A program made the position numbers and the translations under genes. Positions 1 to 13,020 of a stretch of 64,000 bases of DNA are shown piece by piece. The DNA comes from Phanerochaete sordida. Taxonomy: Eukaryota > Basidiomycota > Agaricomycetes > Polyporales > Phanerochaetaceae. The notes under the pieces are model-generated. The model was not told the DNA's origin and searched no databases. It was given only the letters and a program-made list of their open reading frames with translations. How positions within the stretch are numbered: the first letter of the stretch is position 1; each line of letters begins with the position of its first letter. The stretch spans positions 1-64,000 of the forward strand of contig BPQB01000015.1 of assembly GCA_019973155.2 (NCBI GenBank), in the 5' to 3' direction.

Positions 1-53
1 CGCCCCATTCTACTCTTTCACACCGCTGACACCAACAACGCGGCGCCCTCTAG

Positions 54-1369
54 GAAAGTACGTCCGGCACTTCTCACCGCTCATCGGCAAGTTCCTCGGC
101 TCGTCCAACTCGCCCGACGGCGGCGACCGAAACACGCTCGTGAAGCCGACCGCGTTTGTCGCGAACCGCCTGCAGCTCGCGGGGCCCGTCCCGGGCGTGC
201 TGCGCCACCGCTACGTCGGCTTCGCGCCGTTCGTGAAGGCCATGTTCCGGCGCAGCGGCATCCGCGGGCTGCTCCTGCACCACACGCTGCACAAGCAGCA
301 CCTCGCGCTGTACAAGTGGGACAAGAACGTCGTCTGGGGCGTCATCGGCGACGGCGACGAGGACCCGCAGGGCGAGGAGAAGGACCGCGCGGGTGCCGGC
401 GAGGGCGCGGCGGACGCGCGCGAGGCGGGCAAGGAGGGCGCGGCGGTCGACAGCGACTCCGTCGCGATGGCGCGCCAGTTCCTGCGCATGACCTCGTACG
501 GGACGCAGGGGCGCATCTTCACCTACGTCATCATGCTCGACGGCGAGTGGCGGTTCACGGTGCGTGCGTGCGGCTGTGTATTGCCCGTGCTGGTTCCTGA
601 CATCCGCATGCAGGAAACCGGAGACCAGATGGCGATCGAGTTTCTCAGCAAGCACACCATGCACTCCGACGTCGCGGTCGAGATCGCGTACAGCGGCGAG
701 TTCTTCGTGCGCCCGCTGCGACGGCGCCGCAACGCGACGAAGGACCCCGCGCCCGGCGAGCCTGAGCCCCTGCAAAACACACATACGGACGAGGCCGGCG
801 GTGACACGCATCCAAACGGTGCACAACCGACAGACAAACACGACACGCCCGCACCCAAGGACGCCCCCGAAGACGAGCACTCGCCCGACGACGCGCCGTT
901 CGACGACGCGCACCCGCCCGACGACCCGGCGCAGTACGAGCTCGTGATCGACAACGACTCGGGGACGTACCGGCCGCGCGCGGACCTGCTGCCGGTGCTG
1001 CACGCGTACCTCGCGTCGCCGCGCAACCTCGGCGCGCTGGGCCGCGTCACGGCGCTGAACGCGTTCGACGCGCGCCTCAAGCGGTGGAAGGACGCGCGCA
1101 AGAAGGCGAAGGCCGGCGAGCGGCTCGTGCGCGCGGACAGCGTGTCGAGCGCCGGGAGTGCCGGGAGTGCCGGGAGTGCGGGAAGCGGGAGTGGGGTGAG
1201 TGGGGTGAGCGGCGCGGAGGGCGTGAAGACGGGGGATATGCGGGCGGTCGTGGAGGAGGACGCGAAGCGCGCAAGGGAGAACGACGACCAGGACACGCAG
1301 GCGAAGCGGGAGGAGGGGCAGGCGGACGACGAGCACGAGGAGAAGAAAGGGGAGCCCTCGGGACGATGA
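54..1369 (+). CDS. Conserved fungal protein of unknown function, 3' part
   Basis: The gene is cut by the window's left edge. The visible part starts after a TAG acceptor at 51-53 and ends with TGA at 1367-1369. One intron is likely at 560-613 (54 bp, in frame), because the residues it would encode interrupt a conserved stretch. The protein is basic. It carries a motif LVIDNDSGTYRP in its second half, which I recall from a broad family of uncharacterised fungal proteins. After that come a helical segment with FDARLKRWKDARKKAK and a low-complexity tail rich in Ser/Gly, then Glu/Lys. The region between the two conserved blocks is Pro/Asp-rich and probably disordered. No catalytic motif is visible. 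Function is unknown; that it is a real gene is fairly sure because of the recognised motif and high coding GC bias. Confidence 0.7.
1147..1212 (+). repeat. Short tandem repeat inside the coding region
   Basis: A GCCGGGAGT-type 9-bp unit repeats several times and passes into a GTGAGTGGG repeat. It encodes a Ser-Ala-Gly then Ser-Gly-Val run in the tail of the conserved fungal protein. This is a simple low-complexity expansion. Confidence 0.6.
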
Positions 1370-1863
1370 GCTTCTGCGCGACGCTGCCGGCCCTTGCTTT
1401 TGCCCGAAGATGCTTTCGGACTGCGTGTTGTGCTTATTCTTATTCTTGATACCCACTTTTCGCTGTACAGTAGGTGTAATATCCTGGACTTCCTGACGTC
1501 ATCTGCGCCACCAAGTCGCCGCTTGCCTAAAGCGTCGTGAGTATGCGGCTCGTGGCAAGGCCCGAGGATCCAGAACACGGGCGGTGGGTGCTACAGCGCT
1601 ACACAGACATGCTGGCGGAATTCGCTCATCTGCTGAAGGTACTGTAGTGTCCGGGGATTATCTGTCAACTTGGGAGCGGGGAAGGCGCGCAACCGTGAGT
1701 GGCCGCGATAGTCAGGAACAAGTACATTGGCAGGCTAATATTCATCTGTCCGTCGAGTGCAATATAATACAGGGGTTTCCGCTGGACAGGTTGAGCATAT
1801 CCAGCAGCCCGTCAGCAGAGTAGATTTGGGGAAAGCTGCGGCTTGGAAGATCATCCTGCGAGC
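1370..1863. other. Intergenic region between convergent genes
   Basis: This is the space between the stop of the conserved fungal protein (+) and the stop of the oxygenase (-). It is of mixed composition. Only short open frames without family resemblance are present, so it should hold the two 3' UTRs. Confidence 0.5.
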
Positions 1864-3263
1864 TCAGTACGCAGAGCCTTGCGAAGGCAGGCCGTCCGGG
1901 AAGTATTTCTTGAAGAGCTCGGGGTAGTGACGCTCGGCAACGTCTGGATGGCTCCTGAGATAATAATTGTTAGTGAGAATGAAGGAGCAGAGAAAAGGCG
2001 AGGACGCACTTGACTCGCCCGATCAGCGCGACCTCGCCTGATGGAAGCGTGTGGTACTCCGCGTAGTTCACGGCTGCCGGACGGTAAGTGACAGGTCAAC
2101 CAGTACGAATTGTTGGACGAACCGTCAGACCCGATCTGGCCTCGCGTCTCCTTGATCTTCAGAATTTCCACGGGCACTAGTACTTGTGAGTAAATTTCCA
2201 GGATGTGGATTCTGCACGGGGTATGCTTACTGTCGAGCACCTCATCCCCAATGACGGTCCCACGCTTAATGATCTGGAAGAACGGAATCGAGTAGCGCGG
2301 AGTAGAGTCCTTCTCGGGCGAGAGCACCCTGTGAGTAGTGGCAATGGCGACGCCCTGAGTCACTGTCTCCATAGCTGCGTAGCAAGGTCAGTTTTGGGAC
2401 TGCATACAGGCATGCAGCGACGTGCCTTTGCCCATGTTCACGACGAAAGTGCCCGGAATCGGCGTAGCGTCGACCCATTCGCCCGAGACGTTCTGCACTT
2501 GCAGGCCACGGTGCGGCGACGCTTGCAGCAGCTACACAGATGATTAGCATGCACTTCCGGGACGCACAGAGGACAAGCGCACCAGGGTGAGGAACCCACT
2601 ATCGTAGTGCGGCCCGACGCCCTGCGTCGAGTCGCCCGTCGGCGCGGGGTACTTCACGATCTTGACGCGGTCCTGGTTGTTCTCCTCGAAAAAGTGCGCG
2701 AACGCGTCGCGCGGGAGGCCGAGCGCCTCTGCGACGAGCGCGAGCACGTCGTTCGCGAGCTCCTGGCACTTCTGCACGTAGTCTTCAAACGACCTGCGGA
2801 ACCCGGGGAGAAGGCTCTCGGCGGGCCACTACGACGGGCTATCGTATTCAGCATCCACTCCACCTCTCGAGCGAGGGCGGCATACCTGCGACGGGCCCCA
2901 CAGGCGGAGGTGCTCCGGCTGCCCGGGCACCCACACGTCGGGGTAGTGCGTGCCAAAGTCGAACTGCTCGCGCTGGTCGACGGCGCCCTTCGTGAGCTCT
3001 GCGCCGAAGCGCGAGTAGCCGAAGAAGTGCGGGCTGTGCACCATGCGGATGCGCTCCTTCTCCGCGGCGGGCAGCGCGAAGAAGCGCGGGCAGTACGCGG
3101 TCGCAGCCGCGACGAGCTCGGGCGGGACGCTGTGGTGCGCGAGGTAGAAGAAGCCGACGTGCGTCACGGCGTGCCGCAGCGCGGCGAGCAGCTGCGGCTT
3201 CGTCGCTGCGTCGGCCGCGAGCGAGTAGTCGATGACGGGGATGCTCGAGAAGTTCGTCGCCAT
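1864..3263 (-). CDS. 2-oxoglutarate/Fe(II)-dependent dioxygenase, isopenicillin N synthase-like
   Basis: The product is predicted to couple oxidation of a small molecule to decarboxylation of 2-oxoglutarate, with Fe(II) in the active site. Seven exons fit: 3263-2886, 2828-2583, 2531-2426, 2374-2231, 2176-2123, 2073-2010 and 1954-1864. They give 360 residues, normal for the family. The N-terminal DIOX_N part has VGFFYLAHH. The jelly-roll core has HYDSG (iron ligands H200 and D202), the distal H258 in ATTHRVLSP, and the R270-Y-S272 pair that binds 2-oxoglutarate. The C-terminal RVKSHPDVAERHYPELF block is typical of fungal members. The third intron starts with GC instead of GT, since only that site keeps the NMGKAMETVTQG block. 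The substrate cannot be read from sequence. No biosynthetic partner genes are adjacent. Confidence 0.9.
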
Positions 3264-6200
3264 CCTGGGTCGTGCGCGCGGGTGTCCAGGGGAAAGTGTG
3301 AGTTTTAGGTGGCTTTGCGCATTGCGCAGGTATTTGTAGGGAGGATGGGCAAGACATGGCGTGATAAAACACCATGGGTGAGGTCAGGGGACGACCTGCG
3401 GGACCGCGACGTCCGTAAGCGCGCCGGGCGTCTCGCGGCGGTATCGCAGATCGATGTGCCAGCGAAGCTTGCTCCCAACCACCACCACGCATCGATGAGC
3501 GTTCGAGCTCGCGCACGCCGTGGACGATAGCGAGCTCAAAACCTTCCTCGACACTTCAAGAGAGATTTTTAAGTCGCAAGCATCGCAGGGTGCGATGGAT
3601 TCACCGTATTTTGTCAACTTTCCTTAGGGGACGGTTGGCAAAATACGCGGACTTCGTCGTCAGCCTCCCTCCGGAGCGACAAGCACCGGTACCCTAGGAA
3701 TCAAGGCATGAGCGGCACGGAGGGGACTTCTTGGGGCACGTACGAGGCAGCGAGGAGCCAACGAGGGGCGAGGTGAGCACATGCTCTGTCGATGTGACTC
3801 AACCGATAGCAGGGCAGGCTGATCGTAGGGACAAGAGCGACGCATATCAACCGTGTTTGCAAATGCACATAGCGGAGCGCACTGATATCTGGGGGACGCA
3901 AACGCTTTGAATCCCGTGCACTGCGTTCGGAACATGGACGGGACACAGAACCTGATGTGCTTGGCGTCCTCCTGGCCCCCTCGAAGCGCGCCCGGTAACG
4001 TCGCAGGACGAAGCAAGGACGAAGTGCAAGGAAATCCAGCGTGCGTCATTGAATGCTACTGCGGCTCCGCGACGAACAGAATGGTCTTGGCAGCGATCCG
4101 ACGCGTGCCGTTGGGCATCAATGTGCCATCCCCGGAACCCTGAATGTACACGATGACGAGGCAGTGGCGTCGGGCCAAGAACATTTTGCGTGGCGTGTTT
4201 GGGCATTGTAACGGAGCAGCTCAGCCTTTGCATACTCGGTACAACAGACGCGGAGGCTGCGCACAGGAATGCTCGCGCAGGGTCGACTGTATTGCTGACA
4301 GTGCACATAGACCCTTCACTGTTACGAGCGCGCTTCAAGCAGTGGCAATACAATGCGTGAAGCGCGTCGGGCGCGGAAGGTCTCCGACACTCCACTCTAT
4401 TTGGCGACGCAGAAGGCGATCTTCACATCTCCACGTGCCCGAGGACGGTCCGCCCTCCACTTATTCTACCGAGGACCCCACTGCAAACTCCTGCGATAAG
4501 GGCCGCAGCCGCTGTGACGCCTGCCGAAGCGCATAGCAGCCTTCGCGCATTCTAGCGCAGCCAGGACCGCAGCGGCGCTCTCCCTCGCCCTCGTGCCACG
4601 GGCGGCGGCGCGTGTGCTGCGCAGCGCGAGCAGTGGTCCCGTGCACTGTCGCGTTCTGCACCGAACGTGCTTTTGCGCACATGCTGCCGCTGTCGCGCAG
4701 CACCGCGAAAGGCTCCGACGTGCGTACCGTCGTTTCGGGGCCGCGACTGCTTCTCTCCAGGGCGCGCAGATAGCCACCTCTTCCGCGTACACGCCCCTGC
4801 TACGTGGAGCTCGCGTAGAATGTCGTGCGTATAGACAGCGTAGACGTCGACGAATTATTGTTTTGCCTCCGCTCGCCCTGTGTCCTGCTTTGGAGTCTGG
4901 ACGTCCCCAGCCCGAGTCGGCAGAAGCACCGAGGCAATTATCCGCATTTGGCAGCCTAGGACGTGGTGGCGAAACGCCCGCGGGCGATGCGGCAATCTCC
5001 GGTCGCCGAGACGCACCACCGCCTCCTGCGGTCGGGCTTCGGGGACTTGCCGGGTTCCCACTTTGCCGGTCGCGTCGACCAACTTCGAGCACAGTCCTGA
5101 GTCTTTTTTTTCGGTGCGGTCCTCGCAGGCCTCTAGACATGCCAGATCGTGAAGAGGCTCTACATGTTCGACGCTTGGCCGATGTTTTGGAGGTGCGCAA
5201 GCCTCTGCTACTGATCGTCATCCGAGTTCACAAAGCCAGCGGCGGTTTTGCGTCTATGCTAGACAGCACTTCGGCCGCAAGACACGGCTCACTGCCTCAG
5301 TCTAGACACAAGCTGCATTCTAGATATGCAGCGGTAGATTTTATCGAAGCCGCGTCAATATGAGTAGGGGATCCCGTGGCTGTTCAAATTTTGAGCCGTC
5401 ACTCTGCGAGACGTCGATCTTGAACGTGGCGCGCCCAGGTCTCGCCCCTCTGTGCTGTGCGCTCAGCCAAATTGTCATCGATTGGACCTGCGCATGTCCC
5501 TCGAAACGTCGGGCTCTGGCGCTCTGGAGGCTTCTAGTTGCGAATTTCCAACCGGGGCCCCTTCATACAGAGAGGACACTTGGTGGGTTCTGCCGCAAAT
5601 CTTCCTCCAGCTCTTTCTGACGGATACTTCGGAGCTAGTACGTCTCCGTACGAAGTGGCCGACCTCACCTCGTGACCACAAATGCCAATAGGCACTTCGG
5701 GATTGCACTTTATCGTGAGGTCCGTAGGGTGAACCATTCAGTTGCTGCCTCCTTTCCGCGTCGTTTCCACGGTGTTTCATTAGGGACGGAAGGAAACCAG
5801 GAGCGGTCGGATACCAGGTACGCCTGTCTGTGATGCGAACCCTGGAAGCTGTCACCCGCACCCTCGCTAGCGTCCACGCTGCGCGCGCGCCAACCATCAC
5901 CCCGCAAAAAATACGCCCTGCGGCTCGCGCCGCGCACGCTGCAGCCTCGCGCCTCTTATCGCGCAGACGGGGCCCCACGCATGACCCAGGGTCCGCCGCA
6001 CCTCTGATGCATTGGTGGGGCCGCACGTAAGCCCGCCCGCCTCCCTGCCTGCGCCGCGCCTGCCGCGTTGCGGCCGGCCACCTGAGACCCGCGGGTGACG
6101 TCGCGGTGCCGGGCCCTGGCCTGCATCATCCGCGCGGGCAGCGCACGCCGCGCGCCGCGCCCGCGCCCTGCAACCCCGCCGCCTGGTCCTCGCGCGCGTT

Positions 6201-9200
6201 CGGCCTGCGCGCCAGGCGCGGCGCCGCGCATGATCTTCTGCGCACCCGCCACGCCCCCGCCGTGCCGCGCGACGCACGTCGGGAGCCTCTGCGCGGGCAC
6301 GCCCCGCGCGGCCGCGCCTGGCGGCCGCGCGGGAACGCGTTCCCGCACGCGCGGCGTACGATGCCCATGCCTGATGAAGCACCGAGCCGCCCGTATATCA
6401 ACGGCCGTGCGCACGACGGGGGGCCCCTCGCCCCCCACCCCTCCCGCCCGCACAGCCCGCGACACCGCCTGCGCTCCCGGCTGCCCGCGCTGGTGCGCGA
6501 AACGTCGCTGGGCCGTCGCCGCGCGCGCCGTCGACAGCCTTCGCCCACATGGACGCTCCCGGCCCAACGCGAGCCCGCGCCCGCTAGCTCGTCTGCGCCC
6601 GGGTGCAGCGCCGCTGCTGGAACCTCTCGCTTGTGTGCGCGAAGCAGCGCGGTGCCACGGACGCTCCGCGGGCCGTGATGAGACTGCGAGGAGACCCGCG
6701 GACGGGTCCGAATTGGCGACGCCAGGGCAGACGGAGACGTGCGCAAGTAGAAGGGTGTGCGAGGATAGACGGGGACTCCGTGAGTGGCCACTGTTTCGAG
6801 ATGAGCAGCGGCTGAGCCGTCACAGTCCTGCCCAGGTCTGTGTCACCCCCGCGCGATCTGTCGTCCCTGTACCGGTGGCCGCTTCGCTATAGCAGACCCT
6901 GAGCACATCTGTCCGCAGCTGGCTGTTGTGAACAAGGACTTGCCTATCGGCTCGGCTACACGCTGTCAAGCATATGGCTCTGCAGTGCCTCGGTGCTGCA
7001 ACCTGGGAAAGAATCAAGGAACAAGGTCTCTTCTCACCTTCTTGTGTCCCGAAGGCACTCTCCGCCTTGCCGCTCGCGCCTGTGGACCGTACCTGGACAA
7101 GGGAACATTGAATCTTGGGCCTCGTGAGTCACCTTCTCGCGACGCCATCTGCGCAGCACGATGTATGAACAAGCCGCCGTCAGGGATCTGTAACAGAAGG
7201 AAGTTGGCAACATACCACTGGCCATTGCGCTGCGTCGAGTATGCGCATTGCTGTCAAGGACGAAGCAGCGACGGCCTCACGGGTCCGAGCCGTCCTCGCC
7301 GCTTGGCGCGTGCCACTCAGCGCGTGCCGCGAGCGACCCAGACGATGCGCCACGGTGTCTGGAGCTCGCTGAAACGATGCGCAGGTCCAAACGCAAAGCC
7401 TAACCTTCAGGATGACAGCAGCGTCCGCCGGCCACCCAACGCGCAGGCTGTGCGCCCGGCGGCTAGCGTCATCGCGCGCGCCGTCAGCACGGCGAGCCAC
7501 GGGGGCGCGCTGAGCTGCGCCGCCGCGGGCCCGCCGTGCGCGGGAGGAGCCTGAGCACGCGCGCTCGAGGCGCAGCCCGATGCCCCGCTTCGGCTCGTCC
7601 GACACGCGTCCGACGGGCTCCGCGTGCTGGCTCGCTGGCGCGCTCGCCTGCCAGCCTGAGCCTGCCCGCGCCGGGCACGCATGGCGCATTGCGCGCACCG
7701 CCCCGCGGGCGATCAGCGATAGACGTGTCGCGCACAGCGCGCGGCCGCGCCTCGGTCGGCGGGCGCCTGCGCCGTGATCGCCTGTCCGCGCTGTGCGCCG
7801 CGTCCTGCGCCCGCCGCGCCGCCGGCTGTGGACGCATGTGGGCTCGTGTGGCCCGCGCGGCGCTGTGCGGCCTCGCGCGCAGACCCTGGCCGGGGCCCTG
7901 CAGCCCCGCACTGCCCGTCTCTGATACATACGTCTGCCCATAATTACTTTAGTGATATAGAGCATTTTGGCTATTCTCCGCTCGATCTCGGATCACCCTC
8001 GGTGCAGCGGACTGCTGCTCGGCCTGCTGCAGGTGTGCTCGCGTTCGCGCGAGCCTCCTCGGAGGTCGCGTACGCGAGCTGAGGCGTCGTAGGCGGCGAT
8101 GACTACACACGGCGTGCGTGCACACGAGCAGAGACACAGCCCGCTCCGATGGAAATATGCAGGTTTTACGAGTGTAATTACCAAGGCGCAAGAAGCGTCG
8201 GACTCGCAGGTGCGACCGGAGGCCAGCCGGGGCGCGCTCGACCCTGCAAGGCTCCGAGGCGCACTAGACCAGATCGCCCCCCCTGTCGCTGCGCTGCCTC
8301 GACGGTGCCGCCGGAAGCGTACTCTGCAGGAGGCGCCAGCAGCTCAGTGTCGCCCGCCCGTGAAACAAATGCGCGGCGCACGCACCACGCGGCCGCGGGA
8401 GAGCATGGGACGGCCTGCGGGGCGGTGCGCACACAAGTTTGGGTGCGCCCGCTATGGCCAAATTGCACGGAGCCAACGCACGCGCCAGAGCCGCCCCCGG
8501 CGCGCCCTGCAATGCGCCTCGCTCGGGTCGGCCGAGCGCGGCGCGCAGCCTCGACTCAGGAGGCGCCGCTGCTCGCGTCGGTGCCGCGCGGCGGGCGCCA
8601 CATTCTCGCGGGGCAGCGGCCTGAAACGCTGCGGGCGTGCGGAGCCAGCGCAGCGGGCCGTCGCGTGGCCGCCGTGCGTCGGTGATGCATTAGCGCAGGG
8701 CTGTAGCGCACCCTCGATCCGGCACCGCCGCGTGCGGAGGCAGAAAATTGTCGAGGAGGGCTCGCAGCGGAGGCGCATGACATGCATTCCTGGGGACGCG
8801 TCCCTTTTTGATCTGCGCGCCGCGCCGCGCCGCACAGCATCCCGAGGGAGGCTCGCGCGGGAGCACCCGAGGCCCCCTGAGTGGGGCGTGCGCTGCTGCC
8901 GCAGGGGGCGCACGGCGCACCTGATTGTCGTCCAAAATGAAAAACGCTCGCTCGCCACCGGAGCGCGTGCCGGACGCCGCGCGGGCGCCGGGTTTGCAAT
9001 GGCCAGGCGGAGCACGGCGGCGGCGGACACACGGTGTGCGGGGATTTGGAGCGCAGGCGATGCTCGCGACGAGCTCGAGCGTCGGCCCCTGCTCCAATTC
9101 CAAAGGAGGTGCGCGTGGACGAGTCTGCATACACGGAGCTTGGTAGCCATGTGACACGGAGGCATCGTAGCAACGCGACCATCCCAGAGAACAACCAGGG

Positions 9201-10400
9201 CTCTCGAAGGAGCGGGCGCATGCATTGTACCAGTGCAAAAGCTTCTGATTCTGGAGGCGTGGAATGTGACTGTGAATTGTGCGAGCCCTGCTGTATTAGC
9301 TTCCGTTGCAATGCAGATCATGACCACACGGGTTTCGTAAGAGGCGATGCGCTCGGACGCGCAGACAAAACATTGCGCAGGAGAAGATGTCATGTCGCGA
9401 TCAGCGAGGAGCCCGCTGTGGGTACGGGGTTTCAGCTTTTTGTTATCTAGACGTGCAGAGCAGGCAGCTGCGGCTGACAGACCTGAAGCGTCGCGGTGCG
9501 GGACCGGCAAAGCGTGATTTGAGCGCAGGGTCCGCGTGCGGTAATGGGCCCTGACGCTGCTTAGTCGGACGTTGTTGTGGACGAGTGACTACTGTGCCAT
9601 CAGAGCCAGGAACGAACACCCGAATCGATTGCCACGCGAGTCAATCTATGGCGTACAAAGTCCCTGTGCCGAGCGACGGCCGAGAGGCGCGACTGAATGA
9701 GGACGGAGGTGGCATGAACGCCACGGAGCCGTCTGCGGTCGGAGGATGGAGGATGGGCGAGTCACACAGCCTCGCGAAGGCGGACCGTGTGGCAGAGCGG
9801 GGGTAGACGTGCCCGGCAAAAATAAAATCGAGCGCGAAAAAAAGAAGGCCTGGGAGGAGATTTTGTGGGTGCACGCTGGGTAGAGACGGGGCTGTACGGC
9901 GGGCGACGTTGAATTCGTCGAGGGCGGAAAGAGGGAATAGCCAGATTTGGCGCGGAGGCAGGTTAGCTAATCGATCAGTCGTTGCGGACTCGTATGCTGT
10001 GCACGGTCGAGGACCCCTGCGAGGTCGGCCGCGAAGTGAGTACGAGGATCGGTGTCTACATCACTTCCGCTAGGGTGCGCCCGGCACGCCCAGCGTCGGG
10101 GCCCACATGGTGTGTCGGAACGGACACTGGCTTGGGCGATGCTGGCCTCCGAGCAGCTCTCCGCCAATCTCTGACAGGGCTGCATCGCATCCGGCGAGAA
10201 GTGCCAGGCTTTGCGCGAGGTCGGAATCGCCGGTGGGGGCGCGCTGCTGCCCGTCGTCGGCGTTCGGTGCGTGCTCGCTGGTGCGCTGCGCAGCTCGAGC
10301 AGGCTGGTCGTCCCTCGACTTGCCCTCCGGTGCCAAGACATGGGATCTGGACGAGGATCGATGACTGTTTGTAGGCAGACGGGCTTGATTAGCCGTGGTG
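3264..10400. other. Long stretch without a convincing gene
   Basis: About 7 kb lie between the oxygenase start and the promoter of the next gene. I find no frame with family motifs, no chain of frames linked by good splice sites, and no tRNA. The longest open frames lie in the GC-rich islands, appear in several frames and on both strands at once, and consist of Arg/Ala/Pro-rich text, which is expected by chance at such composition. No terminal inverted repeats or transposase-like motifs were seen. A decayed mobile element or a non-coding transcript cannot be excluded. Confidence 0.5.
5820..9130. other. GC-rich islands (about 5.83-6.75, 7.45-7.93 and 8.18-9.10 kb)
   Basis: Three blocks of very GC-rich DNA with many CG dinucleotides are separated by ordinary sequence. 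They lack coding signatures. Similar blocks occur at about 13.9-15.7 and 37.0-38.3 kb. The blocks share vocabulary such as runs of GCGC, but I did not find long exact matches between them by eye. Their role is unknown. Confidence 0.45.
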
Positions 10401-10439
10401 AGAGGGGTCTTCCAAGAGGCCTCATATGATCCTGATCGG

Positions 10440-10763
10440 CTGCAGGCGTCTCTCGGCAAGCGCTATGCGAGTCCTTGTCGCAACAGTTCCGTACAGCCGT
10501 TCCCCAGATCCATACAAGTACTCATGCCTCCGCTCGCCCTGCCTCTGATCTTCAACTTCTCCTTCTTGCCTACGCTCGGCTCGTCGCCCTGGTCGCTTGC
10601 GACGTTTCCTGCACACGCCCTGCCCACTCTCAGGTGCCGTGTACCGAGCTAGCCGCACCGCTTTGCCATTCCTTTTCCCCTCTCCGCAGTTGCTTCATTC
10701 ACCGCGTCGCCGTGGCCGCCTTCACTTTTCCTTTCGACTATTCTACTACTTCTAAATTTCGTA
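10440..10763 (+). promoter_or_regulatory. Pyrimidine-rich leader and promoter of the Zn2Cys6 gene
   Basis: The plus strand upstream of the transcription factor start is dominated by C and T from about 10.48 to 10.76 kb. Such CT-rich tracts are common around transcription starts in filamentous fungi. No clear TATA box is visible. Confidence 0.4.
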
Positions 10764-13020
10764 ATGGCCGAGAAGCGGACGACAGCAGCCGGTCCCAGCA
10801 CCAGCACCAACACTCTGCAGAGAGGTCTGTTCTATTTCAAAGCCATCCCCTGACCGACTGCGCTGACCGTCCGCTCGCAGGTAAAGCATGCTTAAGATGC
10901 AGGAAGCGCAAAATGGTGTGTACACGCTCGCCGCCACTCCGGGGTCGCACGACACTGATGGTAGTGTGCCAGAAATGCGACGGCGCAAAGCCCGCCTGTC
11001 AGCAGTGTGCCAAAGCAAAGAAGTCGGATGCCTGCGAGTACGACGACGGCAAGGGCAAGACGCGGACGCAGCTCATGCGCGAGCACATTGCCCGTCTCGA
11101 GCTCCGCATCAAGGAGCTCGAGACGTCCGACAACAAGACCTCTCCTCCGGTCACGCTCTTTGACCCCCACGCCGTCTCGCCCTACCTTTCGGAGTCGTCT
11201 TCATCTTCGAGTCATGATTCGCCAGGCGCATTCAGTCTCTCCGCTTCAGCTTCTCCGGTCCCGTTCCCACTAGGTCAGTCCGCTGCCCAGCCCTAGCCTG
11301 ATTGACAGATTCTGATACCCGCCCTCGACCGCAGACGCGGACACTCCGTCATGGGAAGACCAGTGGGGAAGCCTGAATGTGCGTGCTTCTGCCGTCGTCG
11401 TGCGACGTTTCGAGCAGCGAGCTGACTGCGGCCTGCAGGAGTTTGCTGCGAGTCAGATCGCAGGCGCATTCACTCCGGACGAGCCGCCGCTCGAGCTCGC
11501 GCAGATGCTGTAGGTGGCTGCGCCTTCCTGATATGGATATCGGTCTGACGCCTTTCCGGCAGTCTGGAAATCTTCCTTCCCCACCGCCACCAGTGCGGCC
11601 TCGACGTCCATGTCGGACGCCTCAGGGAGTCCTTGAACCGTCCCCAGCCCGAGCGCCGCCATCCTGTGCTGATGAACGCCATCTACCTCTGGGCATGCTA
11701 CATGTCGCGCCCCGGAAACCTCAGCGACCACGAGTCTCTCTACCTCGCGCGTGCCCTCGCCGCCCTCACCGACGCCATCGCCAACCCGGACAAGGTCATC
11801 GACCTCATCCAGGCGCAGTGCATCCTCTCGTACTACTTCTTGTCGAACGGCCGCCTCCTCGAGGGCAGCTACCACGCGAGCTCCGCCGCGTCGCTTGCGA
11901 TACAGTGGGGCCTCCACCAGATTGGCAGCGCCGACGTGACCCCGAGCAGCGTGCTCTCCGACTGGGACGCGTCCTTCCGCCTCGACCCGCCCGCAGACGC
12001 CATCGAGCAGGGCGAGCGCGTGCTCACCTTCTGGCAGGTCTACAACCTCGACCGCTGCTGGTCGGTCGCGCTCCAGCGGCCGTCGATCATCCCCGACAGC
12101 AAGCACCCGCGCACGGCGATCCTGACCCCGTGGCCCCAGCGGATGGAGGAGTACGAGGCGGTACGTCTGAATTTCCTCCCGCGCTGGATACGTGTCTCAC
12201 TCGAGTCGCCAGGGCGAGCTCGACGTTGGTAGCGGCTCGCCGATCATCACAGCGTTCTTCATGCACCAGGCACAGGCAACGGCGCTCGTCGGCGGCTTCA
12301 GCTCGGCGGCACTTCACGTCAAGGCGTCGGCGCTGTTCGAGGGCTCGCAGAAGCTCTCGTCGAGTTGGAACCCGAGTACGTCCATTTGGCCATTTCCGTA
12401 ATTCTCCGTGCTCACACCGCGCAGGACTGCCATCGTCGACCAACTTCAGCGAGAACTTCCGCGCCTTCGACAGCACGATCTCGCGGTTCATCTCGACACT
12501 GCCGCTGCTCCATGCGCCCGACAACAAGTACACGATGCTGCTGGTGCACAGCCTGGCGCACACGTCCATGGTGCGCCTGCACCAGCCGTTCATCGCGGAC
12601 GACCAGATGTCCCGGGACAAGTCCCTGCGGGCAGCGCGGTCCGTTGTTGTCGTCGTCAAGCACATTGCCGAGGCCGACTATGATTACCTCGACCCGCTGA
12701 TCGGGGTAAGTACCCCGCGTTGCTCGCCGATGCCGCCGCTCAATGTTTTACCCGCCCACAGACGTGCTGGATGACCGCCTCGCGCGTGCTCGCCTTCGAG
12801 ATCGCCCAGATGCAAGCATCGTGGCCGCCGATGAACTCCACCGACCTGCGCAACGAGCTCGGGACGCTCCTGTACGCGCTCACGAAGCTCGGCGCGCGCT
12901 TCCCCCTCCTCGGTCAGCACGCCGTCCCCCCTGCGACGCCGCTGAGCGCACTCTGAACTGACGCGCTCCGCTGCAGGGTACGAGGCGTCCAAGATGCAGA
13001 AGATGCTCGACACGGCCTGA
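10764..13020 (+). CDS. Zn2Cys6 (Gal4-type) transcription factor
   Basis: The product is a predicted nuclear DNA-binding regulator. Ten exons fit: 10764-10824, 10881-10915, 10973-11273, 11335-11378, 11439-11509, 11563-12160, 12213-12375, 12425-12705, 12762-12912 and 12977-13020. They give 582 residues. The zinc cluster has cysteines at 24, 27, 34, 41, 44 and 53, spaced C-x2-C-x6-C-x6-C-x2-C-x8-C. Two introns fall inside it, so it is invisible without splicing. A short helical linker (MREHIARLELRIKELE) follows, probably a coiled-coil dimer element. After a Ser-rich spacer comes a middle homology region of the fungal-specific transcription factor type, with FWQVYNLDRCWSVALQRP. Target genes are unknown. 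No metabolic cluster surrounds it. Confidence 0.88.

Noticed and set aside
74..1456. A 460-codon minus-strand open frame
   Set aside because: It is antisense to the conserved fungal gene and its text is Arg/Val/Leu repeats typical of a GC-rich shadow frame.
6095..6892. Long plus and minus frames in the GC-rich island
   Set aside because: Several frames are open at once with Arg/Ala/Pro text; stop codons are simply rare at this composition.
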